A stretch of DNA of 13,771 bases from Bifidobacteriaceae bacterium. GTDB taxonomy: Bacteria > Actinomycetota > Actinomycetes > Actinomycetales > WQXJ01. This document shows positions 6,173 to 12,487 of the stretch, in pieces. Position numbers and translations under genes: made by a program. Where the stretch lies: contig JAIRNM010000315.1 in the NCBI GenBank assembly GCA_031258055.1, positions 1 through 13,771 of the forward strand, in the 5' to 3' direction. Position 1 is the first letter of the stretch. Each line of letters begins with the position of its first letter. The notes beneath the pieces are model-generated. The model saw nothing but the letters and a program-made list of their open reading frames with translations, was not told the DNA's origin and searched no databases.

Positions 6173-7036
6173 TCATAGGGACGGAGCCAGGCGGTAGGAG
6201 ATGTTTTCGCCGCCAAGTCGCCGTTTCATCACCGCGATCGCCTCTTCGTTGCTGTCGATCAACACAAACCGGCGACCAAGCTGTTGGGCGACCGCCCCAA
6301 GGGTGCCGCTGCCGGCGAAGAAATCGAGCACCCAATCACCGGGCTCGCTGCTCGCCGCCACCATGCGGCGCAGAATACCTTCCGGCTTTTGGGTCGCGTA
6401 TCCCGTCTTTTCCTTGCCGGTGGGAGAAACAATAGTGTGCCACCAAACGTCGGTCGGGAGTTTTCCCCGGGCCGCTTTTTCTTTCGTTACTAAACCCGGC
6501 GCCATATACGGCTCGCGGTCAACCTCGGCGTTGTTGAAATAGTAGTTCTTAGGGTCTTTGACATAAACCAGGATGTTGTCGTGTTTAGCCGGCCATTTTC
6601 CACTCGTCCGGGCGCCATAGTCATACGCCCAGATGATCTCGTTCAAGAAACAATCCCGCCCGAATAATGCGTCTAACAGGACTTTGGCGTAGTGACTCTC
6701 TCTGTAATCGAGATGAAGATAAAGAGTTCCATCGCTCGGGAGGAGTCGCCAAGCTTGCTCCAATCGGGGCTCCAACAACGCCCAATAGTCTTCGAACGAG
6801 TCATTATAGGAAGTCACAATGCCCTTGACGGTTTCATATGACTGACCCTTGAAGCCAATTCGGGAGCCCACGGGCGAACGCACGGTCTTGATACTCTGCC
6901 GAGTCTGTTTCTTGCCAGTGTTGAACGGCGGATCGATATAGATCATCCGGAAAACACCATCCGGCAACGAAGGCAGAACCTCTCCGTTGTCGCCGTGGAT
7001 CACCAGATTTGGGCCCCGCGCTGTCCAGAAGTCCAC
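6173..7036 (-). CDS. DNA methyltransferase, beta class (N6-adenine or N4-cytosine)
   Basis: A 287-residue amino-methyltransferase. Catalytic motif IV is DPPFNTG (35-41), and the AdoMet-binding motif I, DFFAGSGT, is near the C-terminus (FAGSG at 240-244), preceded by TQKPEGILRRMV. Motif IV before motif I is the beta arrangement, as in type III Mod subunits and many orphan enzymes. It transfers a methyl group from S-adenosylmethionine to an exocyclic amino group in DNA; adenine against cytosine cannot be settled here. It is shorter than type III Mod proteins, and no Res or restriction endonuclease is adjacent. The GTG start has AGGAT about eight bases upstream, in the 21-nt gap after the winged-helix gene, so the two are probably co-transcribed. 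Its DNA is clearly AT-richer than its neighbours (26 of 60 bases G+C at 6541-6600), pointing to acquisition. Confidence 0.9.
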   Translation of the reverse strand: MDFWTARGPNLVIHGDNGEVLPSLPDGVFRMIYIDPPFNTGKKQTRQSIKTVRSPVGSRIGFKGQSYETVKGIVTSYNDSFEDYWALLEPRLEQAWRLLPSDGTLYLHLDYRESHYAKVLLDALFGRDCFLNEIIWAYDYGARTSGKWPAKHDNILVYVKDPKNYYFNNAEVDREPYMAPGLVTKEKAARGKLPTDVWWHTIVSPTGKEKTGYATQKPEGILRRMVAASSEPGDWVLDFFAGSGTLGAVAQQLGRRFVLIDSNEEAIAVMKRRLGGENISYRLAPSL

Positions 7037-7057
7037 ACCAACGATCCTAAGCGCTGG

Positions 7058-7426
7058 CTACGCCTCGCTCGTTACCCGCCCGGCTGCCGCGAGAGCCAAC
7101 CGCCCGGCCTCAGTGGTCCGGTATTTCTGCGTCGGGCTGCGCGGGCTCATGGGTTCGGTCATTTCCAGCCAGCCGACGTCCAGCAAGGGCTGCACCCAGC
7201 GGGCGAACCGCTCGTACTTGTTGCTCATGCCGATAGCCGTTAGCAATTCCGCTCGGCTGCGCGGCGTGGTCCCCGCCTTGATGAGCTCGGCCGCCCTCGC
7301 GTCCATCGACCCCCGTCCAGCGGCTACTTGTCCCTCTACTTGTCCCTCTACTTGTCCCCCTGAAGCTACTTGTCCCCCTACTTGTCCCCCTACTTGTCCC
7401 TCGACCCGCCCGCTGAACGCCGTCAT
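7058..7426 (-). CDS. Winged-helix protein resembling the C-terminus of Fic/AlbA_2-type proteins; possibly truncated
   Basis: A 122-residue ORF. Residues 8-34 are GQV repeats encoded by 12-bp tandem units. The rest looks like a winged helix ending PLLDVGWLEMTEPMSPRSP, then TQKYRTTEAG. This matches by eye the GLxEMTxPxxPxSxxQxYRLT ending of Fic-like and AlbA_2 (RecG-like) ATP-binding proteins, which also carry such GQV-type linkers. No Fic or ATPase domain lies upstream: the frame hits a stop 66 nt before the ATG, and the 145 bp to the next gene hold no other coding sequence I recognise. ATG 7426 lacks a good RBS; ATG 7306 (residue 41) follows GGGGG and would give an 82-residue protein without the repeats. 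It is either a remnant or a small regulator co-expressed with the methyltransferase. Confidence 0.6.
   Translation of the reverse strand: MTAFSGRVEGQVGGQVGGQVASGGQVEGQVEGQVAAGRGSMDARAAELIKAGTTPRSRAELLTAIGMSNKYERFARWVQPLLDVGWLEMTEPMSPRSPTQKYRTTEAGRLALAAAGRVTSEA
7325..7402 (-). repeat. 12-bp tandem repeat, six units, encoding EGQV/GGQV
   Basis: Plus-strand units tacttgtccctc or tacttgtccccc occur three times at 7325-7360 and three times at 7367-7402, with a 6-bp insert (tgaagc) between. Units differ only at base 11. Twelve bases is four codons, so gain or loss keeps the frame and alters linker length. Confidence 0.95.
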
Positions 7427-7571
7427 TTGACGGCCATCGGTGAACCGGCCCGGATAACGCGGAGTGCCGTCGCATTGAAACCCAGGGCGTTACTCGCTCC
7501 AGAGCACTGAAAGTGATCGACTCAGCGGGCCTCGTCGGACAGCTCTGGCCGGCCGCCTTGACACTTCAGGT

Positions 7572-8816
7572 CTAGATTCGCGTCGTATGGCGGCGCCAGA
7601 CTAGGGCCGCCCCCGTGCCCACCAATAGGAGCGCCGCTATTGACAATGGCAACGTGGGCGCCCCTGTGATCGGCAACGCCGCGCTTCCACCCGCCGCAGC
7701 GCCAGTCGAACTGGCGCCAGTCGACGAGCCACCGCCCGCACTGCCTGACTGCGATGGGGTCTGGGACTGCGAATTCTCCAAGCGGTACACCGCTATTACG
7801 GCCTTGGGCGCGTTGACCTCAAAGCTGTACTCAAGCGAGTCAGACGCCCATTCGAGACTCATGTTGTCCGCGTAGTCAGCGAGCGCCCAATGGTCGAACT
7901 CGTATTGCTTCCCCTGGTACACGCAAGTCGCGGGCGTGCTCGCCACAGCGGTTGTGCCAAGGGGAACCTCCATTGAAGTCAAGAAGGGACGGTCATACTG
8001 CGACGCCTCGGCCTGGCCGGTGACCGCAGTGAGGACAGGCGGGCAGTACCGCCCTTCGTCGTCATAGTCTGGGATCCAACCGAACCAGTGGGCGACCCAT
8101 TCCTCGTAATAGGGTTCCTCTCCGAATGGGCCGCCGAATTCGACCTCAGTCAGTAACGACTCAGCAGGGCCAATCAAAACACCATCGCCTTCAATCTGTC
8201 CGAAAACCCCAAAAGTGATACTTCCCGCGCTGTTGTCGATCTGTCCCTCATTGGTCAACTGGCCCGTCAGCGACAGCCGACACTCGTTCATTATGATGCC
8301 ACGGTTGACCAATCCCCCTTCGATCCAACACTTTCCAGAAATGTCGTTGGGTAGGTCGAAGACCAGCGTCCCCCCAGGTTCATTAACAAACGGATAACTC
8401 TCTGTAAGACCCGAGATTTCTCCGGCGTGGACTGTACCATGGTTCTCCACCCCGACAACTCCTAACCGTTCAACCGAAACGGTAGCGCCAGCCTCAATCT
8501 GCAGCGACCCCCGTAACGGCTCGTCCTCCGTCACGTTTGTGCTCCAAATCCATAGCACTGTCAAAGTGGCGCCCGATGCGACCGTCAACTCCGCGCCAGG
8601 CTCGATATCAAGCATATGAATCGTCCGGTCCTCGTCGATGACGTTTCCGGTCCCTAAGACCGCGCAGTCTTCGCCCCCACCGGTCACGGGCGCGCACTGT
8701 ATACCTCCCTCTTCGGCGCTAGCCGGGACGCTGAGCCCGGCCACGGCTACTGCGGCGACTCCAAGGGCCGATCCTAACCTGCTTAACAAGTGCGGACCAT
8801 GTGTACTGCGCGCCAT
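7572..8816 (-). CDS. LPXTG-anchored surface protein
   Basis: A 414-residue secreted protein. Residues 1-34 are a signal peptide (basic start, hydrophobic LGVAAVAVAGL, cleavage after VPASA). The middle, about 45-230, has repeated short beta-strand patterns with N/G turns (ENHGTVHAGE, VNRGIIMNEC, TNEGQIDNSAGSITFG), suggesting a parallel beta-helix. About 270-345 looks like a small repeat-type beta domain ending FEVNAPKAVIAVYRLE. A Ser/Gly/Thr linker leads to LPITG (381-385), a hydrophobic stretch and WRRHTTRI: a complete sortase sorting signal for attachment to peptidoglycan. ATG 8816 follows AAGGAG by seven bases; an upstream in-frame start at 8858 lacks this. No sortase gene is nearby, so a housekeeping sortase elsewhere is assumed. 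The ligand is unknown; adhesion is a guess. Confidence 0.88.
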   Translation of the reverse strand: MARSTHGPHLLSRLGSALGVAAVAVAGLSVPASAEEGGIQCAPVTGGGEDCAVLGTGNVIDEDRTIHMLDIEPGAELTVASGATLTVLWIWSTNVTEDEPLRGSLQIEAGATVSVERLGVVGVENHGTVHAGEISGLTESYPFVNEPGGTLVFDLPNDISGKCWIEGGLVNRGIIMNECRLSLTGQLTNEGQIDNSAGSITFGVFGQIEGDGVLIGPAESLLTEVEFGGPFGEEPYYEEWVAHWFGWIPDYDDEGRYCPPVLTAVTGQAEASQYDRPFLTSMEVPLGTTAVASTPATCVYQGKQYEFDHWALADYADNMSLEWASDSLEYSFEVNAPKAVIAVYRLENSQSQTPSQSGSAGGGSSTGASSTGAAAGGSAALPITGAPTLPLSIAALLLVGTGAALVWRRHTTRI

Positions 8817-8823
8817 TACAGAA

Positions 8824-8829
8824 CTCCTT
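8824..8829 (-). promoter_or_regulatory. Strong RBS fixing the LPXTG gene start
   Basis: AAGGAG on the minus strand, seven bases before ATG 8816. It places the signal peptide at the true N-terminus and excludes the 14-codon extension. Confidence 0.8.
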
Positions 8830-8860
8830 AGAATCGCCCGGGGAAACGGGGCCGCCAACG

Positions 8861-8889
8861 ATTACAGCTCCGACGCGATAACGGCGAAA
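8861..8889 (-). promoter_or_regulatory. Candidate promoter of the LPXTG gene
   Basis: On the minus strand TGTAAT (8866-8861) resembles a -10 box (one mismatch to TATAAT), with TTTCGC (8889-8884) as a weak -35 at 17-bp spacing. Transcription would start near 8854, giving a leader of about 38 nt. The -35 match is poor. Confidence 0.35.
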
Positions 8890-8904
8890 CTAGGACCAAT
8901 GATG

Positions 8905-8914
8905 CCCCCCCCCC
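8905..8914. repeat. Homopolymer of ten C (G tract on the LPXTG gene's strand)
   Basis: Ten consecutive C on the plus strand, 88 nt upstream of the LPXTG start and about 15 bp beyond the candidate -35. Tracts of this length are prone to slipped-strand length change. Confidence 0.9.
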
Positions 8915-9069
8915 GTTGCCTGTCAACCGAATGAAGAGGCCCGTCATTGGTGCTTGATGCCCGGCGAGACGGTCGACGGCCGCAGCGGAGCGTTTTCCCA
9001 AACGCGCGCATCTAGCACTATTGGCTGTTCACCATGTGCTCGGCGCCCGTTCTGCGGCCTGGTCTTGAT

Positions 9070-9084
9070 GCGGGCAACGCCCGC
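9070..9084. other. Perfect 6-bp hairpin
   Basis: Stem gcgggc/gcccgc with loop aac. It lacks a T run on either side, so it is not a convincing terminator; it may be the outer part of the adjoining repeat cluster. Confidence 0.35.
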
Positions 9085-9106
9085 CCCTGGCACCCCGCGC
9101 AAGCAG

Positions 9107-9214
9107 AGATCCCGCGACTCCGCTTCGCGCGGGATGTCGTGGATATGTACACGGGTAGACCCTGCGACTTCGCACAGGACAACGTGGTTACCACGCGCGG
9201 GCTGACAACGTCGG
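9107..9214. repeat. REP-like palindromic repeat cluster, copy 3
   Basis: Unit one begins agatcccgcgactc at 9107 and closes with cgcgggat near 9135; arms atcccgcg and cgcgggat pair over 8 bp with an 11-nt loop. Unit two (9157-9187) begins agaccctgcgactt and ends ggacaacgtgg, paralleling ggatgtcgtgg of unit one. A third partial ending, gcgcgggctgacaacgtcgg, covers 9195-9214. The same family appears near 1027 and 6031. Confidence 0.6.
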
Positions 9215-9240
9215 CCCGGCGGACGGCATCGGGCAATCGC

Positions 9241-9299
9241 CGTGCAGGGACCTCACAGATAACTCACAGCTCGTTCCCAACTTCGGATGCTTCGATTAA
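9241..9299 (+). promoter_or_regulatory. Candidate response-regulator site and promoter upstream of the DUF4956 gene
   Basis: CTCACAG occurs exactly twice, at 9252-9258 and 9263-9269, an 11-bp period. Weaker 4-of-7 matches fall in phase at 9241 and 9274. Direct 7-bp repeats every 11 bp are the binding pattern of OmpR/PhoB-family regulators. GATTAA or TTAAAC at about 9294-9301 could be the -10 box, 13 bp after the last repeat, where such activators usually replace the -35. Confidence 0.4.
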
Positions 9300-9330
9300 A
9301 CCCCATCGGAAGTCAAAGATCTGAGGCCCC

Positions 9331-9936
9331 ATGTTCTCCTTCGTCCTGGCTGGCGCCGATGCGGTGGCGATCACCATCCTGACGCTGGCGTTGTACTATC
9401 CCCGCCACAAGCGCCGAGACCTGCTCGTCTCCTATTTGGCTGTGAACGTGGGAGTGCTGGCGGTGGCGGCGGCGCTGGCCGAGACCTCAGTCAACGTGGG
9501 GTTGGGCTTGGGCTTGTTCGGCGTTCTGGCGATCATCCGGCTCCGCAGCGCCGAACTGGGCCAGCACGAGATTGCCTACTATTTCGCGTCCTTGGCGCTC
9601 GGGCTGATCGGCGGTTTGGCCGCACCGATGGGCTGGGTGGCGGTGGCGCTGATGGGCGCGATCGTGGCCGTACTGGCGGCGGCGGACATTGGCGGTGCGG
9701 CTCGGCGCGACCGGTCTCAAACAGTCCTGTTGACTGGTGTCTTGCCTCCGGGCGCTGAACTCGCGCGCCAACTTGAGGCGCTGCTGGGCGAACCCCCTGC
9801 TTCCTACTCGGTCCGCAAACTCGACGCCGTGCGAAACGAGACCACCGTGACAGTGCACTTGGCCCGCAGCGCCGACGGAACACTCAGACAAGGCAGGGGC
9901 ACGGACTCCTCGAATGCTTCGGGAGGGACCGCATGA
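9331..9936 (+). CDS. DUF4956 family membrane protein
   Basis: A 201-residue protein with about five hydrophobic segments in the first 120 residues and a soluble C-terminal part. LFGVLAIIRLRS (62-73) followed by HEIAYYFASLALGLIGGL matches the hallmark of DUF4956, where F(S/A)IIRxRT precedes a helix-rich membrane region. The C-terminal portion (about 128-178) is an alpha/beta-looking cytoplasmic domain. The ATG has GAGG four bases upstream. The stop overlaps the next gene's start by ATGA, so translation is coupled. In other genomes DUF4956 genes often sit beside VTC-type polyphosphate polymerases and CotH or Cthe_2159 proteins. Only the last is present here. The biochemical function of DUF4956 is not established, as far as I know. 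Confidence 0.8.
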   Translation: MFSFVLAGADAVAITILTLALYYPRHKRRDLLVSYLAVNVGVLAVAAALAETSVNVGLGLGLFGVLAIIRLRSAELGQHEIAYYFASLALGLIGGLAAPMGWVAVALMGAIVAVLAAADIGGAARRDRSQTVLLTGVLPPGAELARQLEALLGEPPASYSVRKLDAVRNETTVTVHLARSADGTLRQGRGTDSSNASGGTA

Positions 9937-11573
9937 GGAGTGCCGCGACCGCTGCCGCCTTCATCGCCGTCATAACCGTAACGGCATCGACCGCCTGCAC
10001 CGCCGAGCCGACGACTGACTCCGATTCCACGAGCGCCAAGGTTTCATCCTTTGAGCTCCTGGAAGGCCACTGGCAGTCGAGCGACGGCGACTTCGACCAA
10101 GCCACCATGATCGACCTGGGAGCCCAAGCCGATTCGGTACTAATCGACCAACCCGGCGCCTACCGTTTAACCGGCGACCTGGCGGACGGCCAGGTCCTGG
10201 TTGACACCGCCCAGAACGGCACGGTCCAACTCGTCCTCGACGGCGCCAACATCACCTCGAACCGCTCGGGCGCGATCAACATCCAATCGGCCGACGAGGC
10301 GGTCATTATCTTGGCCGCGGGTTCCAGCAACACCGTCACCGACGCGGCCACCTACGACCAGCCGGACGAGGAACCCGACGCCGCCATCTTCTCCAAGGCG
10401 GACCTGTCGATCGCCGGCGACGGCTCGCTGACGGTCAGCGGGCGCGCCGGTGACGCCTTGACGTCCAAGGACGGCCTCGAATTTGTCGGTGGGGATATCA
10501 CCATTGAGGCGGCCGATGACGCCGTCAAAGGGCGCGACTACGTGCGGCTGACCGGCGGTCGCCTGACCATCAACGCTGCGGGCGATGGAGTCAAGTCGAC
10601 CAACGCCGAGGACCCCGGCGCCGGCTATGTCCTCTGGGACGGCGCTGGGGCGGTCATCGACGCCCAGACTGACTGTGTCCAGGCCGCTACCGATCTCCTG
10701 TTCAGCACTGGGCAAGTCGAGTTGACCTGCGGTGACGACGGCCTGGCAGGAGACCGGTCGGCAACGGTAGAGGGCGGCCAGATCGAAATCTTGGCCAGTT
10801 ACGAAGGAATCGAGGCGCCGGTGCTTTCAATCTCCGGCGGCGAGATTTCGATCACTGCCAGCGACGATGGCATCAACGCGGCGGCTGCCAGCACCGAAGC
10901 CGCCTCCACCGCCGACGGCGAGTTCGCCGGACCGGCACAACCGGCCGACCCGGACAGCACCGATGGTACGGGCGGCGCTGATGTCCCAAACCGCAACGAA
11001 CGCGGCAGACCGGGACGCGGTGGCGGCGGCGGTGACTGGCGTGGCGGCGGCGGCGGTGGTGGGCCGCTCGGCGGCGAGGCCATCCAAGACGGCGTGTCAC
11101 TCACGATCAGCGGCGGGGACATTGTGGTGTGGGCCGGTTCGGACGGCATCGACGCCAATGGCCCCGGCCTCATCTCGGGCGGCAAAGTGGTCGTCTATGC
11201 CCCGGCCAGAGGCATGGACGGGCCGTTTGACATCGCCGAATCAGGGCCCACCATCACCGGCGGCGAAGTCTGGGCCTTTGCCGTCGGCGGCGAGGCGGGC
11301 GGTCGCTTGGTCGGTGGCGCGGGCGGGATCAACCCGCCAACTGCCGAATCAACCCAAGCCTGGCTAACGGCCCAGTTCTCCGAGCCCGTCCAGGCCGGTC
11401 AGGAGATCGTGGCCACTGCCGCCGACGGCAAGCCGGTCGCATCGCTGGTCGTCAACCAGGCCGTGACCGACCTGCTCCTTAGCTCCCCCGCCGTCCACGA
11501 AGCCACCGAATACCACTTCTCCGCCGCCAACCAATCCGTCACCGCCTCAGCCGCAGGCGCCAAGCAGGGGTGA
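9933..11573 (+). CDS. Cthe_2159-like beta-helix (carbohydrate-binding) exported protein, probable lipoprotein
   Basis: A 546-residue protein. Residues 1-22 are a signal sequence ending TASTAC, an imperfect lipobox with C22 as the likely lipidated cysteine. From about residue 60 it carries the Cthe_2159 pattern: YRLTGDLADGQVLVD, then VQLVLDGANITS, then successive rungs of the type xDDGI or GDGVKS followed by LxISGGxIxIxA. Cthe_2159 is a pectate-lyase-like right-handed beta-helix that binds acidic polysaccharides with calcium, and the acidic turns here (ADDAV, GDDGL, SDDGI, GSDGI) fit calcium binding. A Gly/Pro/Asp-rich insert at about 318-382 interrupts the helix. A helical-looking tail with FSxAN follows. 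The ATGA overlap ties it to DUF4956, so the two products probably work together at the outer face of the membrane. Confidence 0.82.
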   Translation: MRSAATAAAFIAVITVTASTACTAEPTTDSDSTSAKVSSFELLEGHWQSSDGDFDQATMIDLGAQADSVLIDQPGAYRLTGDLADGQVLVDTAQNGTVQLVLDGANITSNRSGAINIQSADEAVIILAAGSSNTVTDAATYDQPDEEPDAAIFSKADLSIAGDGSLTVSGRAGDALTSKDGLEFVGGDITIEAADDAVKGRDYVRLTGGRLTINAAGDGVKSTNAEDPGAGYVLWDGAGAVIDAQTDCVQAATDLLFSTGQVELTCGDDGLAGDRSATVEGGQIEILASYEGIEAPVLSISGGEISITASDDGINAAAASTEAASTADGEFAGPAQPADPDSTDGTGGADVPNRNERGRPGRGGGGGDWRGGGGGGGPLGGEAIQDGVSLTISGGDIVVWAGSDGIDANGPGLISGGKVVVYAPARGMDGPFDIAESGPTITGGEVWAFAVGGEAGGRLVGGAGGINPPTAESTQAWLTAQFSEPVQAGQEIVATAADGKPVASLVVNQAVTDLLLSSPAVHEATEYHFSAANQSVTASAAGAKQG

Positions 11574-11634
11574 GCGGTTAACGCAAACGAGGCAGTATCC
11601 GGCAATATCCGCTGAGAGACGGGGCAGGCACCGC

Positions 11635-11647
11635 GATCAAGTTGATC
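11635..11647. promoter_or_regulatory. Palindrome upstream of the MacB-type ABC operon
   Basis: gatcaa-g-ttgatc is a perfect 6+6 inverted repeat, 88 bp before the GTG of the ABC gene in a 161-bp gap. The size and symmetry suit an operator of a small dimeric regulator, but no regulator gene is in view and a chance occurrence is possible. I could not assign -35/-10 boxes. Confidence 0.35.
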
Positions 11648-11734
11648 CCAGTGCTCCCTGCGGACACGCATAGACGCTCGACCATCATCCGGAGGCAGGA
11701 CGGGGCGGGCGGGGGGATTGGATAGGTTTGAGCG

Positions 11735-12478
11735 GTGAGCACCAGCCCGCTGGCCGTGCAGGCCACCGACCTGACCAAGATTTACGGCGAGCGCGAGGCA
11801 CAAGTCTTGGCCCTCCGTTCTGTCACGCTCGGCTTTGAGAGCGCCCGGTTCACATCGATTATGGGGCCGTCCGGCTCGGGAAAGTCCACCCTGCTGAACT
11901 TGCTGGCGGGCTTGGACGATCCCTCGGGCGGCACGGTTCACCTGGGCGGGCGCGAGATAACCAATCTCAGCGACGAGCAGTTGACGCTGTGGCGCCGCGA
12001 CCACGTCGGGTTCGTCTTCCAGGCCTACAACCTGTTGCCCATGTTCACAGCGGAGCAAAACATCCTGCTGCCCTTGGACCTGGCGGGCAGCAAAGCCGAC
12101 CCGGGTTGGTGGTCCACAGTGGTGGACACCTTGGCGCTGCGCGACCGGCTGGGCCACCGGCCGGCCGAGATGTCGGGTGGACAGCAACAGCGGGTGGCGC
12201 TGGCACGAGCTGTGATCACCCGGCCAGACGTGATCTTCGCCGATGAGCCGACCGGCAACCTGGACACACGCACTGGGCTGGAGGTGTTGAGCTTCCTCCG
12301 GCGCTGCGTGCGCGAGCTCGGTCAAACCATCGTGATGGTCACCCATGACCCCGCCGCGGCGGCGCATTCGGAGCGGGTGGTGCTGCTGGCGGACGGCCAG
12401 GTCGCGGGCGAGATCCTTCACCCCACCAGGGAGTCCGTGTTGATGGCACTGGACCGGCTGACGACGGTCGGGGTCTGA
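11735..12478 (+). CDS. ABC transporter ATP-binding protein, MacB/LolD type
   Basis: A 247-residue ATPase of the group that powers FtsX-fold mechanotransmission transporters. Walker A is GPSGSGKST (44-52), the Q-loop is Q96 in [10 protein letters not shown], the signature is SGGQ (147-150) in MSGGQQQR, Walker B is [12 protein letters not shown] (D170, E171), and the switch is H204 in MVTHDP. All are intact and the N-terminus ([12 protein letters not shown]) is standard. The GTG start has only a weak AGG eight bases upstream. The permease begins nine bases after this stop. Members of this family drive outer-leaflet or periplasmic conformational work such as antimicrobial peptide export or resistance, lipoprotein release and cell-wall hydrolase control; which of these applies is not visible. 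Confidence 0.95.
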   Translation: MSTSPLAVQATDLTKIYGEREAQVLALRSVTLGFESARFTSIMGPSGSGKSTLLNLLAGLDDPSGGTVHLGGREITNLSDEQLTLWRRDHVGFVFQAYNLLPMFTAEQNILLPLDLAGSKADPGWWSTVVDTLALRDRLGHRPAEMSGGQQQRVALARAVITRPDVIFADEPTGNLDTRTGLEVLSFLRRCVRELGQTIVMVTHDPAAAAHSERVVLLADGQVAGEILHPTRESVLMALDRLTTVGV

Positions 12479-12487
12479 GGCCCAGTC

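Larger units (their letters stand above)
8915..9330. other. Non-coding divergent intergenic region
   Basis: About 416 bp between the LPXTG gene upstream region and the DUF4956 start. It holds a small perfect hairpin (9070-9084), a REP-like cluster (9107-9214) and an 11-bp-period direct repeat close to the plus-strand gene (9241-9280). The open frames here (for example 9034-9324 plus) have no RBS, domain or sensible composition. The stretch 8935-9065 shows nothing I can name. Confidence 0.6.

Noticed and set aside
7325..7402. CRISPR array
   Set aside because: The repeats are 12 bp, contiguous and in a coding frame, without spacers or cas genes.
8817..8858. Extension of the LPXTG gene to 8858
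   Set aside because: AAGGAG stands directly before ATG 8816 and the signal peptide is normal from there. The extension would put residues before it and overlap the likely leader.
9202..9207. CTGACA as a -35 box for DUF4956
   Set aside because: Nothing like a -10 box lies 16-18 bp downstream, and the hexamer is part of the repeat cluster.
9034..9324. Plus-strand 96-codon frame upstream of DUF4956
   Set aside because: It runs through REP-like repeats and the regulatory direct repeats, has no RBS and matches no family.
11399..12421. Long minus-strand open frame (340 codons)
   Set aside because: It lies antisense to the beta-helix gene end and the MacB-type ATPase, whose motifs are complete. 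Its translation is low-complexity and domain-free, as expected for a GC-rich shadow frame.
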